Source of the DNA: Seiridium cupressi
Taxonomy: Eukaryota; Ascomycota; Sordariomycetes; Amphisphaeriales; Sporocadaceae
Length of the DNA: 64,000 bases
Direction: 5' to 3'
Assembly: GCA_036674765.1 (NCBI GenBank)
Contig: JARVKI010000100.1
Location: 62,001 to 126,000 of the forward strand
A model generated the notes under the pieces. That model was given only the letters and a program-made list of their open reading frames with translations, was not told the origin of the DNA and did not search any database. A program made the position numbers and the translations under genes. Of the stretch, positions 1-10,580 are shown piece after piece (within the stretch, counting starts at the first letter, position 1; each line of letters opens with the position of its first letter).

Positions 1-193
1 GGATGGTAACAAATTTGTTGTCACCACCGACAAACATCCAATTTCGGTCGAGATCGAGCCCCTTTCTAGTGACATAGCTGGAGCGCACAGTAAAGCCGCG
101 GCAAGACTTGATGGGATACACACGCAACTCGGACACGACCGCCGTGTCTTTGACGGACGGTGCGAAAGGATTCAGGCTTTGCAGATTGACCAT
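1..193 (-). CDS. MOSC-domain (mARC-like) protein, 5' end only
   Basis: Partial gene; the window holds the ATG (191-193, complement) and the first 64 codons, then runs off the left edge. The translated piece contains the motif ELRVYPIKSCRG followed about 15 residues later by GLDLDRNWM, which is the hallmark of the MOSC N-terminal beta-barrel domain found ahead of the molybdenum-cofactor sulfurase C-terminal (MOSC) domain. Proteins of this type include the mitochondrial amidoxime-reducing component and fungal MOSC proteins that bind the Mo cofactor. Seen: the N-terminal domain start and a first Met right before a short Ser/Pro-containing leader. Inferred: molybdenum-dependent reductase role; the MOSC domain itself lies outside the window, so the exact subfamily is open. 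Confidence 0.8.
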   Translation of the reverse strand, partial: MVNLQSLNPFAPSVKDTAVVSELRVYPIKSCRGFTVRSSYVTRKGLDLDRNWMFVGGDNKFVTI

Positions 194-2205
194 GTTGTCG
201 TATCTTGATTATGTCTGTTTGAAGGCAGTATAGGGGTTGATAGTTGGACTAATAGTAGGAGCACGGAGACATGGATGAAGAAACTTGATGAGTTGACGTC
301 ATCAGCTTGTTGAGACCCGAGCCAAGCGGCAGTTCACCACCATCTGCAACGCGACGTTGAAATGCATCGCCGAAACCATAAAAAGCTGCCAAGCTGTAAA
401 ATGAGTTTGGAATACAGAGATGAGAAAACTAATTTAAGCTGTTATCTTGGAGAAGATCTAAGATGATAAACTCCGATAGTGTGAGAGTACGACTTTGGCT
501 ACCCATTCAGTGCCATTGTGTTGTACGGCATTCATCAAGACTAACTTGGATTCGGGCTCCAATAGTTTATTTAAACAGCTTCGTTCCATACTACAACTCA
601 CTCGGCCGTCACAGCCAAGGCAATGGCTGATGATGGTTCCGCTCAAATGAGAAGGGAATGTGATCTGATAAAACATACCTAAAACATCAAAGTTTGTTCC
701 GAGCTCGGGTGTTCGAACACAAATGATGACAGTTCGGGGGTTCGATTCTTTATCTGGACGATGCGATCACATCATTTCCCTAACACCCTAGTTAGACCAT
801 TCAATGGTGCCGAGTCCAAGCAGTGGCAGGTCTTCGGCAGAACCTGGCATGGTGCAATTCTCCAGTCGCTTACTTCCGAGAATGCAACGATCGATCGATT
901 GTCTCGCAGACGCAACACGCAATTTCTTGTACGTCCATCGCCGAGGGATCAACATTGAGAAGCTCTCTACGGACAAGCTTGAGAGATGTGACAGGTCCGA
1001 CTACGCCAGACTCGCAATTTGGCCGCTGCACAGCGCACGCTCCAATGCTTCTTTCGGGTGTTTGATTTGACAGCCAGCAGGGGAGCCCCTGAATGGAAAA
1101 GCTAGTAGGATCCTCCCCTGCAGAATTGTCCCCCCGCATCACGCTATCGTTTGTTCAATTTAATTTACCATCTCTTCCTTCTCTTTCTGAGCTACGATGT
1201 CGAGGGACCCTCCACTGTATCAGTCAGTTAATGTCCCGAAACTTACACGGACCTCAAAGCCCCAAGCACTGCTCGGTCCAACGCCGCTACATTTGCCATG
1301 TCCTAACTAGCAATAGAAACTACTGAAACACCTTTATCTATCTGCTCGCTCTATTTGTGCGGGATGGACATGCTAAGCGTCCACTTCACCCTCCCCGACG
1401 CGCCGCCGGTCGTTGGCACGTCTGTTTGCAGATTAGCGGCAGCGCGGCATTAGTGGACCAGCAGTTAGCGCGCTCGACGGGCTGCAGGAACCCTTGACTT
1501 TTTGACCAAAGCTGCCGATCCCATGCTCTTCACTTCTGCAGTAGGAGGCGGCAGACGGCTAGTCCAGCGAGATGCTAACCATGTCTTCCAGTGTCATTTT
1601 ACCATTGCCCATCCTGCAGCTAGACGGTCCAGATTTCGCCGAGCACTGCAAGATACTTTCCTTGCCCTTGAGGGGAGAGACTTCCCCTTGCCCCAGACGG
1701 CCGCGCTATTTGTCGTCAGTCGAGAGCCGGTGCTTCATTAAGACTAGGGAGCCTTTCCGTTTGCTGCTTCCCACGTCTGGGTTCAGCATGCAGCCTCAGC
1801 TGGTCCATTTCTTACCTTATCTGGGCCCTTCCCCAGTTCTTCCTGCCAGCTGAGCGGCTTACTTGCGGTTTTCTTTGGGTCCTTCTTGTTCGTATCTTGA
1901 TCTTCTCCAGCTGGTGTCCGTAGGCCGCTCATGGATGAGCTCCTTTAAGCTCTAGTTTTACGCTCTAGCTGCCGAAGTGAGCCTGCCTCGTACCAAAACC
2001 TTGACACAACAGGCTCGCGTCTGCCAGACAACGAGTCGCGTGAGATGAGCGCACGAGTCAATTTGCTGCTCATTCTGTAGCGAACTCGGGCATTGGGGCA
2101 AAGATGAGTGCCACAATTTCACCATAAGAAACCGAAACCTAGTTGGGACACCCTTCGGACAGGCAATTGGCTGCTTTGGCTCCCGTCAGTGCACTCGGCG
2201 AGAAC
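194..2205. other. 2.0-kb intergenic region, head-to-head promoters
   Basis: Lies between the divergent MOSC gene and the large plus-strand ORF. It has only short overlapping ORFs with no recognisable motif, CT-rich stretches (about 1160-1190) typical of fungal promoters or 5' leaders, and no tRNA fold that holds. An upstream non-coding or coding exon of the large gene cannot be excluded, since a stop codon precedes its first ATG by only 22 codons. Confidence 0.5.
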
Positions 2206-5200
2206 ATGACGGCCACCGCAGCCTCACAGACGAGACAGCCCTCCCTGATCGGGAGCGATGTCATACGACCACTACCAGCAGGCGCCGAAGATGTATCCAA
2301 AAAGGTCAGATCGAGACGCGCCCGGCTGCCGCGATCACAGTCGACTAGTAACATGCTTGATGCTCTTGAAGTCTCCTCGAGAAGCGTGAGGTATGAGCCA
2401 CGAGATATCAAAGGAGAACCCGTGGAGCGCAACAATCTGCGCGAGCTCGCCAAGTTCTTTCGTACTACGGCTCCGCCTGTCAACCACGACAACAACAATT
2501 GCCTGCCTCTAACTCGACCTGCTGTAGGCGAGAGTAGAAAACACTCACTTCAAGCGCTGATGAAGCGCCGGCGAGCTACAAAGCTTGGCACACAATCTCT
2601 ACAGCTGCAAGTTTCTGACAAAGTTGTGACAAAGAAAACCATAGAAGGCTATCCCTATGCAACCATTGCTCTTCCGAACCAACCAGAATCCGAAGGGCCA
2701 TGGTTCCGGTCCCAATATCCTGTGTTCACGGACACAGGATTCCAACACTTATCTGGGCCTCCACGATGGCCGGAGAGGACCACTTCTAGAGGAGCCTTGA
2801 GCCCAAAATCTCCAACCCAGACGCAACCAACGGAGCGACCCGGGGCTGAACCTCGACTCTCAGAGCGGAATTTGGACCCGGCAGAGCGCATAAACGCCGT
2901 CAGCCCTGAAGATTTCAAGAACTTCACGCAAGCACGTCTCATTGCGGCCAGTTTTCTACGGAACTTAGCCGAAGATACGCATTCCATTCAGAGCCCAGAT
3001 GCCGAACCTCAGCAGCCTGTTGGTCAAGGCAAACCCAAGACATTGGCCGAAGAGGAGCGGCTGCAATCGTCACTCTTGCCGCCGAGTTCATGCAAACCCG
3101 GTGATCTCCAACATAAAAACGCAACAATCGAATTCCCGGCTACACCACCACCTTCGGGGCAACTACAACAGTTCGAATGGCCTGATGTTGTGATCAACTC
3201 TGCAGGTGCATCACCAGCCACGTCGCCGAGGTCGCTTTTAGACAGGCGACGACAGGCTAGCCTGTCTAACTTGGATACCGGCCCGATGTCACCCAGTTCT
3301 CGCAATCTCCCAAAGAAGATGCTCAATGTTGCAACTCAGCATGGCTTAGCGGTGCCAGAGGAGAAATTGCTCCCCGAATCACCTGGATTTCCGAATATGT
3401 TAGCTGAAATGTCATTTCCTTCTCCACCAAAATCTTCCAGACCACACTCCCCGACAAGCGATCCTAGCTCAGAAGTCCCCACCCCTTTCGCGGCCAGATC
3501 CGCTCCAATTGTGCGGCCTCGCACATCGAGCAGGAATGCCATCACAACTCTGGCGGGAGCCGTATCACTGAATGAGGTTGTCATGCGTTCCGCCCGACCA
3601 GCGCTTCGGCAATCCCAATCTGAGTATACTTTGCGGGTGTCTAATGACATGAAGGCGCGAAAGCCAGACGCGTCGGGTCCAGGGCCCGACGCGTCAACTG
3701 GAACAGCAGTTGCTGAACTGGCAACAAGTTCGCCACGTCTGATTGAACCTCCCCTGCCGGTGGATGGTGGGTCACGGGCGAGGTCAAAAACCATCGGATC
3801 ATTTGTTACTGCGTGCGAGGACGGTGGATTATCCAAGGTGCCGTCTGCGCTGAACGAAAAAGAGTTGCATCGACAATCTGCCTCCAGTTTCATGACAACT
3901 ACATCGGAATCTTACAGTCTCTCTACTGTGACGAATCGCCAGTCGACCAAAAGCAACGCGACAACTGTCAGCGTTGTCGATAAAAGTCCCGAGGCCGACC
4001 CAACCAAAATTGAGCCGTCACATACGGCCGTTGACTCGGCATCACCTGATGTCATTCAGGTTCTCCCTTCACAACAAAGCGCAGCCAATGTTCTGGATGC
4101 AAATAGTCTTTTGCCTACCTCGCCAACAGCTAGTAGTGGTGCATCCAAGTCGGTGAGCATTGCTGAGAGACGCATGACACGCGGCGGAAGGTTCAGTGAA
4201 TCTAAGAAGCAGAGCATTGACCTGAATCATTCGGACTCAAGACCTGCTCTTCGCACGGCATCAAGCTTTGACTCTGTTGACTCTCCGATTTTGGGATGGT
4301 TTCCCCGTAGCGTTCTCTCAACAGTGGTTACTCATGGGCCTTCTCCGCTGGCCCAGATCGCTCATTCAGTAGCAGTCAGCGATTTTGCCGGGAATAAAGA
4401 TGAGCGTCGGGCAAGATCAACTGCGCCTGTTCAAGGGCCGAAACAGTTGGAAATTTCTCGGAACAAGATAGAAATCCTTGGGAAAGCCCCCGAAGCTATC
4501 GCACCTATTCCCACAGCAGGCAAGGCTGAGAACAGAACTTGGAGTATGTCTCCGATCATGGCAGCCGAGATTGAACCAGAACCGTCGGCAAATCCAGAAA
4601 GCGTTTGGTTTACGATATCTCCGTTAATAGTGGTGGCGGAGATAGAACCCGAGGCTCTCCCTTCGACTCCAGCACCAACCCTACGAATGTCGAGGATTCT
4701 GACAGCAGAAACTCCTTCAGCTCCATATCTTCCAGCAAAATCGCCGCGACGACCGCATTATGCCTCTAGGACATTGTCTCGTCAGTTTGCACTGCCAGTC
4801 AAGGTTGCCACCGCGCCTGCAGAACCTACCAGACATGCAGCGCCCAGCAATGTCAACAATATCGGACGGAGCAGCCTTCCGGCAATTCCAGCAGCATCGA
4901 AAGCACGAGCTCTCAAGCGCCTGAGTCTTCCCATCCATGTGATGGGTTCCAACGCACCGCCGACATCGTGGGACCGCACATTCACTTCACGATTGCGCGA
5001 GTCACAGGTCGCGTATGAACCAGAACATGAACCTGAACACGAGCATGACCTAGACCATACGCCCGAGGACATGGCTGAGCCCACGCCAAGAAGACGGAGT
5101 AGTGTTGTCAAAGAGCGTTTTCAGCAGGCGAAGATGGCGAGGGAAAAAGAAATCGCCGATTTGGTGGCGAAGACGGCTACCTCAGCACCCGCTGACCCAG

Positions 5201-5991
5201 AGGATCAGCAGCAGTCTGCGGGGGAGAAGCAATTGGGAGAAGAGGCCAACCGCAAACAAGTCAGCACAACAGATGAAATAGAGCGTCGAATACAATGTCT
5301 CGAAGAGGACAGTGACGCATGGCTCAGCGTACTGGACCCGTTGCTCAGCAACATGACCCGTACACTCAAAGAGATGAAGAAAGAAGGAAAGCGTGATCCT
5401 CTCCTGATGAACGAATTCATCATTGACATGGCGGCGGAGGCTAGACGCTTCACCTACTGCAGCAATCGGGGTGATGGGGACGCTAATGGGCCGGGCCCAG
5501 TTCTCTTCGAGGGTTTTGACGGTGCTCATCAAGAAGCTGAACCAAAGGCGGCAACGAAACCGGAACAAGAGACGAACGTTCGTATCAAGAAGACTGGCAG
5601 AGGCCGCAGCCCATCTCGTATTGCGCGCCTACGTTTACCACTCGATCAGCCGCAGAGTAAGGGAGACGAGGAATTGCAAAAAGTTGCGGTAGTTGACGTG
5701 GCGCAATCGCCAGGGCAGACTATCACAGCCCCGACACGCACCTCGGATGAGAGCCCGAGGACACCGAAGCAGCATGAGTTTGAAGCTCATATGGCAGTCT
5801 TCAAGCGCATTCAGGCACAAGAGGCCATGATGGGCCAACTTATGACCAAATGGGGCCTTTCCTATGTTACCCCTCGTCCATCACAGGAATCAACGAGGCC
5901 TATCGATACAACGTCGCTGGCAGGCTATCCAGATTCCAAGATGCATGGCTCGAGTAGAAGTTTAAATACCATAAAGCTAGCAGTCGAATAG
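2206..5991 (+). CDS. Large low-complexity hypothetical protein (1261 aa)
   Basis: I do not recognise a family with certainty. The first in-frame ATG is at 2206; the frame is open a little further upstream but only from non-ATG codons after a TAG. The protein is rich in Ser, Pro, Ala, Thr and Arg and looks intrinsically disordered over roughly its first 950 residues, with many short SP/TP and RxxS sites that could be phosphorylated. Two copies of a short block (MSPIMAAEIEPE and ISPLIVVAEIEPE) lie near residues 780-815. After that comes an EPEHEPEHEHD acidic/His run, and then a likely helical or coiled-coil segment (residues about 960-1090, containing IERRIQCLEEDSDAWLSVLD). The C-terminal 150 residues contain a second helical piece (EFEAHMAVFKRIQAQEAMM). 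No signal peptide or membrane segment is visible. A scaffold or cytoskeleton/cell-polarity role would be a guess. No intron is needed. Confidence 0.75.
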   Translation: MTATAASQTRQPSLIGSDVIRPLPAGAEDVSKKVRSRRARLPRSQSTSNMLDALEVSSRSVRYEPRDIKGEPVERNNLRELAKFFRTTAPPVNHDNNNCLPLTRPAVGESRKHSLQALMKRRRATKLGTQSLQLQVSDKVVTKKTIEGYPYATIALPNQPESEGPWFRSQYPVFTDTGFQHLSGPPRWPERTTSRGALSPKSPTQTQPTERPGAEPRLSERNLDPAERINAVSPEDFKNFTQARLIAASFLRNLAEDTHSIQSPDAEPQQPVGQGKPKTLAEEERLQSSLLPPSSCKPGDLQHKNATIEFPATPPPSGQLQQFEWPDVVINSAGASPATSPRSLLDRRRQASLSNLDTGPMSPSSRNLPKKMLNVATQHGLAVPEEKLLPESPGFPNMLAEMSFPSPPKSSRPHSPTSDPSSEVPTPFAARSAPIVRPRTSSRNAITTLAGAVSLNEVVMRSARPALRQSQSEYTLRVSNDMKARKPDASGPGPDASTGTAVAELATSSPRLIEPPLPVDGGSRARSKTIGSFVTACEDGGLSKVPSALNEKELHRQSASSFMTTTSESYSLSTVTNRQSTKSNATTVSVVDKSPEADPTKIEPSHTAVDSASPDVIQVLPSQQSAANVLDANSLLPTSPTASSGASKSVSIAERRMTRGGRFSESKKQSIDLNHSDSRPALRTASSFDSVDSPILGWFPRSVLSTVVTHGPSPLAQIAHSVAVSDFAGNKDERRARSTAPVQGPKQLEISRNKIEILGKAPEAIAPIPTAGKAENRTWSMSPIMAAEIEPEPSANPESVWFTISPLIVVAEIEPEALPSTPAPTLRMSRILTAETPSAPYLPAKSPRRPHYASRTLSRQFALPVKVATAPAEPTRHAAPSNVNNIGRSSLPAIPAASKARALKRLSLPIHVMGSNAPPTSWDRTFTSRLRESQVAYEPEHEPEHEHDLDHTPEDMAEPTPRRRSSVVKERFQQAKMAREKEIADLVAKTATSAPADPEDQQQSAGEKQLGEEANRKQVSTTDEIERRIQCLEEDSDAWLSVLDPLLSNMTRTLKEMKKEGKRDPLLMNEFIIDMAAEARRFTYCSNRGDGDANGPGPVLFEGFDGAHQEAEPKAATKPEQETNVRIKKTGRGRSPSRIARLRLPLDQPQSKGDEELQKVAVVDVAQSPGQTITAPTRTSDESPRTPKQHEFEAHMAVFKRIQAQEAMMGQLMTKWGLSYVTPRPSQESTRPIDTTSLAGYPDSKMHGSSRSLNTIKLAVE
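3667..3695. repeat. 11-bp perfect inverted repeat inside coding sequence
   Basis: GACGCGTCGGG (3667-3677) and CCCGACGCGTC (3685-3695) are exact reverse complements separated by 7 nt. In the protein the palindrome reads as the mirror-like string PDASGPGPDAS. The transcript could form a very GC-rich hairpin here. Confidence 0.9.
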
Positions 5992-7336
5992 AATAGCTAA
6001 GTAGATTTTGATAAGTTTTTAATTATTATAAAGTAATTACTATATGAATATCAATAAACAAGGAAAGACTGTTTTTATATGGTTATGGCTATATTGAATA
6101 ATTATCAGACTGACTGATTCAAAATCATTGAGCCATCAATAGCTGCACAGTACTGGGGGGCATTCATTCAGACTGCTGCATGTGCTAATGGCGACTAGAC
6201 ACTGACTATGGATATCAATTTACAGGAAACACCTGCTATACTAGTCGTCAGTGCCATAATGATACATTGAAGGTATGAAACGGATGTCAGCTCTGGAGGA
6301 GATTTAGATAAGAGTAGGGAATCTGTATGTATGGTCCAGATTGCCGCTGGATCCTCTGTTGCTCGTCTGTTCGTCCTCGTTGGCCAGGATTTGAAGATTT
6401 CGCGAAAGTCAAGTCAGTTTGCCAACTCGGATGGGGAGTCGTAGTCAAGCAGGCGATGAGGCAAGGGAATGTTATGAATACGAGGTCGAATTCGAAGAGA
6501 TTTGATATAGCCAATTAATCGACCAAATCAGGAGCTCATGCGAAACAAGCTCGGCACCGTGTGAAGTTAAGCTTCAAGGCGAGATGTGCTTCTTGAAGGT
6601 TCGGTTACAATTCACATAATACGGACAGATGTGTCGAAGGATGATTGATTGAGATGGAGTTGAGCGGGTTCGACCATCCTTCCGCCCCAAGTTGAAACAT
6701 GACTGAGCGCTTGACCGAAACTTGCTACTAACCACAAAGATGCGATGTGCAGCCTATTCGCATGTATAATGTCCGTGGTGGCTGCGAGTTTCTCGCCTGT
6801 TTGGCCATTTATGCTGGCGTGCTTCCTCCCCGGGATGTCAACGATTTCGAGTATGTTTCAAGCGTCTATGAGTCTGGTGCAACTAGGAAATCGTCATGGA
6901 GTTTGAGTGTTTGATATCCGCGGACTTGCGCCTCCAGCCGAACTGGGAACCTAGGCCATGAATACAGACTTTATTACACTCTTTGGAGATTTGCTTATCA
7001 CGCTCCTTGGCCCAGCATTTGACTATCCAAACCCACTCGCTACTAGACTAAGATCGGAGCGGGCTTGCTTTCTGACGATCACATCACAGCAGAAATAACA
7101 GAATCGGCTTTAGAAAAGTCGAAAATGACAGCAAAATGACCATAAAAAATCACGAAGCGACTCCTTAAAGTCAAGAAAACAAGATTACCCGTAAGCAACC
7201 AAGTTGTGAAAGAAGCAGGCATAAAGAATATGTCAGTTTTTATCGTATCCCGAAATCCGGATATTGACAAATCGAAATCGACTAAATTCTCGTTTTGTTG
7301 TTTATGTACACATTCATTCTCTACCAGTTCTTGCAT
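5992..7336. other. Intergenic, convergent 3' regions
   Basis: AT-rich stretch right after the stop of the large ORF with a possible polyadenylation signal AATAAA at 6053-6058. The remainder separates that gene from the 3' end of the complex I gene on the other strand. Only short random-looking ORFs are present; an 8-bp inverted repeat (GAAGGATG/CATCCTTC near 6640-6680) is not convincing as an RNA gene. Confidence 0.5.
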
Positions 7337-7996
7337 TTAATGCCTCGGCGCGGCCACCGGCTCCCAGGTAGTGTGCTTCGGTTTGACTCTATTCTATCGT
7401 TAGCAACAATTCCATTACCTCTGAGCACTTTGTATCCATGTCCAGTCCTGCTGTACGGTCCACTTACGTGTTATATGGCTTGTATGCACCTCTTGTGAGT
7501 GTGTAGTTCGGGATCGTCTTGGCGTCCGTGTCCTCCCACGGTCGGCGCTTGTACGCGAGGTTGGCATCTTGAGAAGGCGGCTTGTCCATCATGTGCGAAA
7601 TCCAAGCATGCCAGCCCGGCTCGATCTGGGCGGGATCATAGTCCTGCTTTGCGTAGTCTACCCATCGTGTTCGCACTATCTTCCGTCAGCACTTCCGTTC
7701 CGGACCTTGGCGCCTAATCGCAAAGACGTACGCGGGAGTTCCTCGCTGTTCTCGAAATACTTGTTGCCAAACCGATCGGTGCCAACAAGGATACCGGCCT
7801 TGGTATCACCGATATACTAGGAATAGAGTCAGATCATCAATGGCTCGTGGTCGCGCGGGTCGGAAAGCATACATTCATCTGGTGGAAGTAGTCCTAGAGC
7901 GCATGGTTAGCAATTGGCTCAGCGAGCGAAAGGTGTGTGTAGTACCTTGACGCCAACCTTCCACAGGTTGCGGACAGTTCTCGCGAGTGTCGACAT
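7337..7996 (-). CDS. NADH:ubiquinone oxidoreductase subunit NDUFA12 (B17.2)
   Basis: Accessory subunit of mitochondrial complex I, on the matrix arm. Five exons on the minus strand: 7996-7946, 7893-7873, 7816-7732, 7675-7468 and 7388-7337, giving 138 residues, the usual fungal length. All four introns are GT-AG and phases join cleanly. Family hallmarks: GDTKAGILVGTDRFGNKYFE, then LPLRTRWVDYA, then EPGWHAWISHMMDKPPS, and the terminal TWEP block. The second exon is only 21 nt, so automated calling may miss it. The gene starts 316 bp from the predicted start of PGS1 on the opposite strand, so the two mitochondrial genes probably share a bidirectional promoter. Identity is strong from motif order; subunit assembly function is known for the family, not shown here. 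Confidence 0.93.
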
Positions 7997-8312
7997 GTTG
8001 GGCGAAGCTCAATTGCAGGTACAGCTTCGTCTGTGATCGCTCGGCATGGAGATGTTTGAGGTACGTCGATTGATCTCAAAGCTCCAGCCGGCAGTTCCTC
8101 GGCAAGGGACAGCCCAGAAAGGTACGAAGGTACAGAAGGTGCAGAAGAGCGCTAGTTCTGCACGTCGCCGTCATTTAGATATGGTCCAAGCTCGAAAAGT
8201 CGCGGGTCGCGCTTCCAGTACCTAAATGAAATTTGAAGCTTCCTGGCTGTCCAAGTCTCTGGTCAGGCGTGACTTTCCCTTAGGCGTTAGGTGTAGATTT
8301 GACCATTTTGCA

Positions 8313-9948
8313 ATGTTTTCGAGGACTGCAGCGCCTTGTGCTCGAGCGATTCGACCAGCATTATGTCGACCTTCCCTACGGTGCGGCAAGATCCAGCGCC
8401 GTCGATATTCAATGCCATCCAGTGGTGCTCCAACAGGTAGCTCACCAAGCTCTGTGGGAATGTTGGCGCCTTTCACGAACGAATTGGATAAGATCGCCCC
8501 TTCGTTCCAAATCCATGGATCTCAGGTCCAGGTTATCAAGAGCCCAACGGACTTCTATGAAACGTTGAAGTCCAAGATACGGAGCGCAAAGAACCGAATA
8601 TTTCTGTCTACACTATATATAGGAAAGACCGAGAAAGAACTGGTTTGTTGCCCAATTCTATGAGTTGTCGGCTCTTTTGACCGTATTCAAGATTGCCACT
8701 CTACATGAAGCTCTCAGGGCGAACCCAGAGCTCAAGCTAAGCATCCTAACCGACGCACTGCGAGGAACTCGAGAAGCTCCGGACCCATCGTGTGCGTCCC
8801 TACTCGCACCTTTGGTTACCGAATTCGGCCCCGAACGAGTCGAAATACGCATGTATCACACACCTAACTTGACTGGCATACGAAAGAAGCATATACCAAA
8901 ACGAATCAACGAGGGCTGGGGGCTACAGCATATGAAACTCTACGGCGTTGACGACGAGATCATACTTTCCGGCGCAAACTTGTCCTCCGATTACTTCAGC
9001 AACCGTCAGGATCGATACCATCTTTTCTCGTCTAGACACATCACCGAATATTTCGAGCGTCTTTATCGAGGTGTTACATCCTTCAGCTTTTTGGTAGAGC
9101 CCAGCACAGAGCCAGCAGGGTTCAATCTAGTCTGGCCAACTACCAACGCTTCGCCCTCGCCTTTGGACAATCCAAAAGAATTTGTGTCCAACTCCACAGC
9201 GGTCCTCAACGCTCTTATATCGACACGTCAGACGCTACCTAGCTCCAGACCAGACGGTTCAGCTCCCGATACGACGATTTATATGCTAGCTCAGCTCTCG
9301 CAACTGCTGAAGCCAAACACATCGACAGAGCTGCCAGCTGTCACACATGTTCTCAAGACGTTGGCAGCCCCTGAATATGCCGGATCGTCCTGGACATTCA
9401 CTGCAGGCTACTTCAATCCAGCTCCTTCGCTTACGAACCTCCTAATGTCAACGGCGTCGTCGAATTGCACTGTGATCACAGCATCCCCTCAGGCAAATGG
9501 ATTTTACGGCTCTAAAGGTGTTTCCGGTATGCTGCCAGACGCTTACACGCTGCTTGCGCGTCGCTTTTTAAGCGCCATTCACCACCAAAAACGCGAAGCT
9601 GCCATCGTCCTCAAGGAATGGCGGAAAGGTACCGTTGGTGAGCCCGAAGGGTGGACCTATCATGCGAAAGGCCTGTGGATCACCCTTCCGAAGGGGGAAG
9701 ACCCTTGCATCAGTATCATTGGAAGCTCAAATTATACGAAACGCAGTTATACCCATGATTTGGAAGCCGGCGCGCTTATCGTTACGGAAAATAAGGGGCT
9801 GAAAAAGCGGCTCGGGGAAGAGAAGAATTGGCTGCAAGACTATGCCAGCCCGGTAACTCTCGATGATTTTGCGAGAACCGAGAGGAGAGTCGGTTTGCAT
9901 GTCCGAATAGCCATGTGGATTGTCAAGATCGTTGGTGGCGCACTATGA
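8313..9948 (+). CDS. PGS1: Phosphatidylglycerophosphate synthase, mitochondrial
   Basis: CDP-diacylglycerol-glycerol-3-phosphate 3-phosphatidyltransferase, first committed step of cardiolipin synthesis at the inner mitochondrial membrane. Two exons, 8313-8642 and 8692-9948, with a 49-nt phase-0 intron; 528 residues. Phospholipase-D superfamily member: the two HKD motifs are HMKLYGVDD (His190, Lys192) and YHAKGLW (His434, Lys436). Downstream of the first motif stands NRQDRYHLF, typical of PGS1. I chose the ATG at 8313 because it begins an Arg/Ala/Ser-rich leader (MFSRTAAPCARAIRP) that looks like a mitochondrial presequence; an in-frame ATG at 8226 would add 29 residues. It diverges from NDUFA12. 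Confidence 0.93.
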
Positions 9949-10580
9949 TGTTGGTGCCACTTGGCGACTTCATTTTAGACCACCAATGGAATGGGATGAA
10001 CGGCAGGTCAACGTCGTGAGCAATGTCTCGCTTATCTCTATCAGATGGCAGTTCGAGGTGGTCTGCGGTTCCTTGTCACAATTTGACTCGGTGATCGGCG
10101 GTCGTGGATTCTGGTCAAATCCACATCCGGCACGGAGCGGCTCCGTCCGCACCTCATCCACTCAAGCCATGATGCCCTTAATAAATTTGGTTTCATTCTC
10201 ATGTCCGCACCCTGTCCGTCATATACCTCAGGTACGCGAATCCAATTCAGGGATTGTAGCAATCTCGCCGCATCGCGTCGGGGATACTTGCCGGCTGCCG
10301 GCCCCGGAATGTCGCTGCCGTGATTTCTACACGGCTTTTGGAATGCTGATCCCAAGCCGCCCAACCTGATTGGAAGGCAAACATGGAGTGAAGTGGTCCT
10401 TTTCGGCATAGACACTTTACAAGCGGAAATATACATGGATTCCGTTCATCGCTTGACGTATACCCAGGCAATGGATTGTGGCACTTGCAGCTTGCTACAA
10501 AATACGAACTATATCCACTGTCATGCCGCCCAGGCTGGGTGCTCTTCTCATCGTAAGGTCGCAAATTTTACGTCGTCAAG
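9949..10580. other. Intergenic, GH5 promoter region
   Basis: About 630 bp between PGS1 and the endoglucanase. Nothing coding is supported. It must hold the PGS1 terminator and the endoglucanase promoter; I see no clear carbon-regulator site cluster. Confidence 0.4.

Noticed and set aside
690..745. B-box-like sequences (GTTCGAAC, GGTTCGATTC) suggesting a tRNA
   Set aside because: No A-box at the right distance and no acceptor, D or anticodon stem can be folded around them.
6636..6690. 8-bp inverted repeat with GGTTCGACC, possible tRNA
   Set aside because: The arms are too close for a tRNA and no cloverleaf forms; chance level in intergenic DNA.
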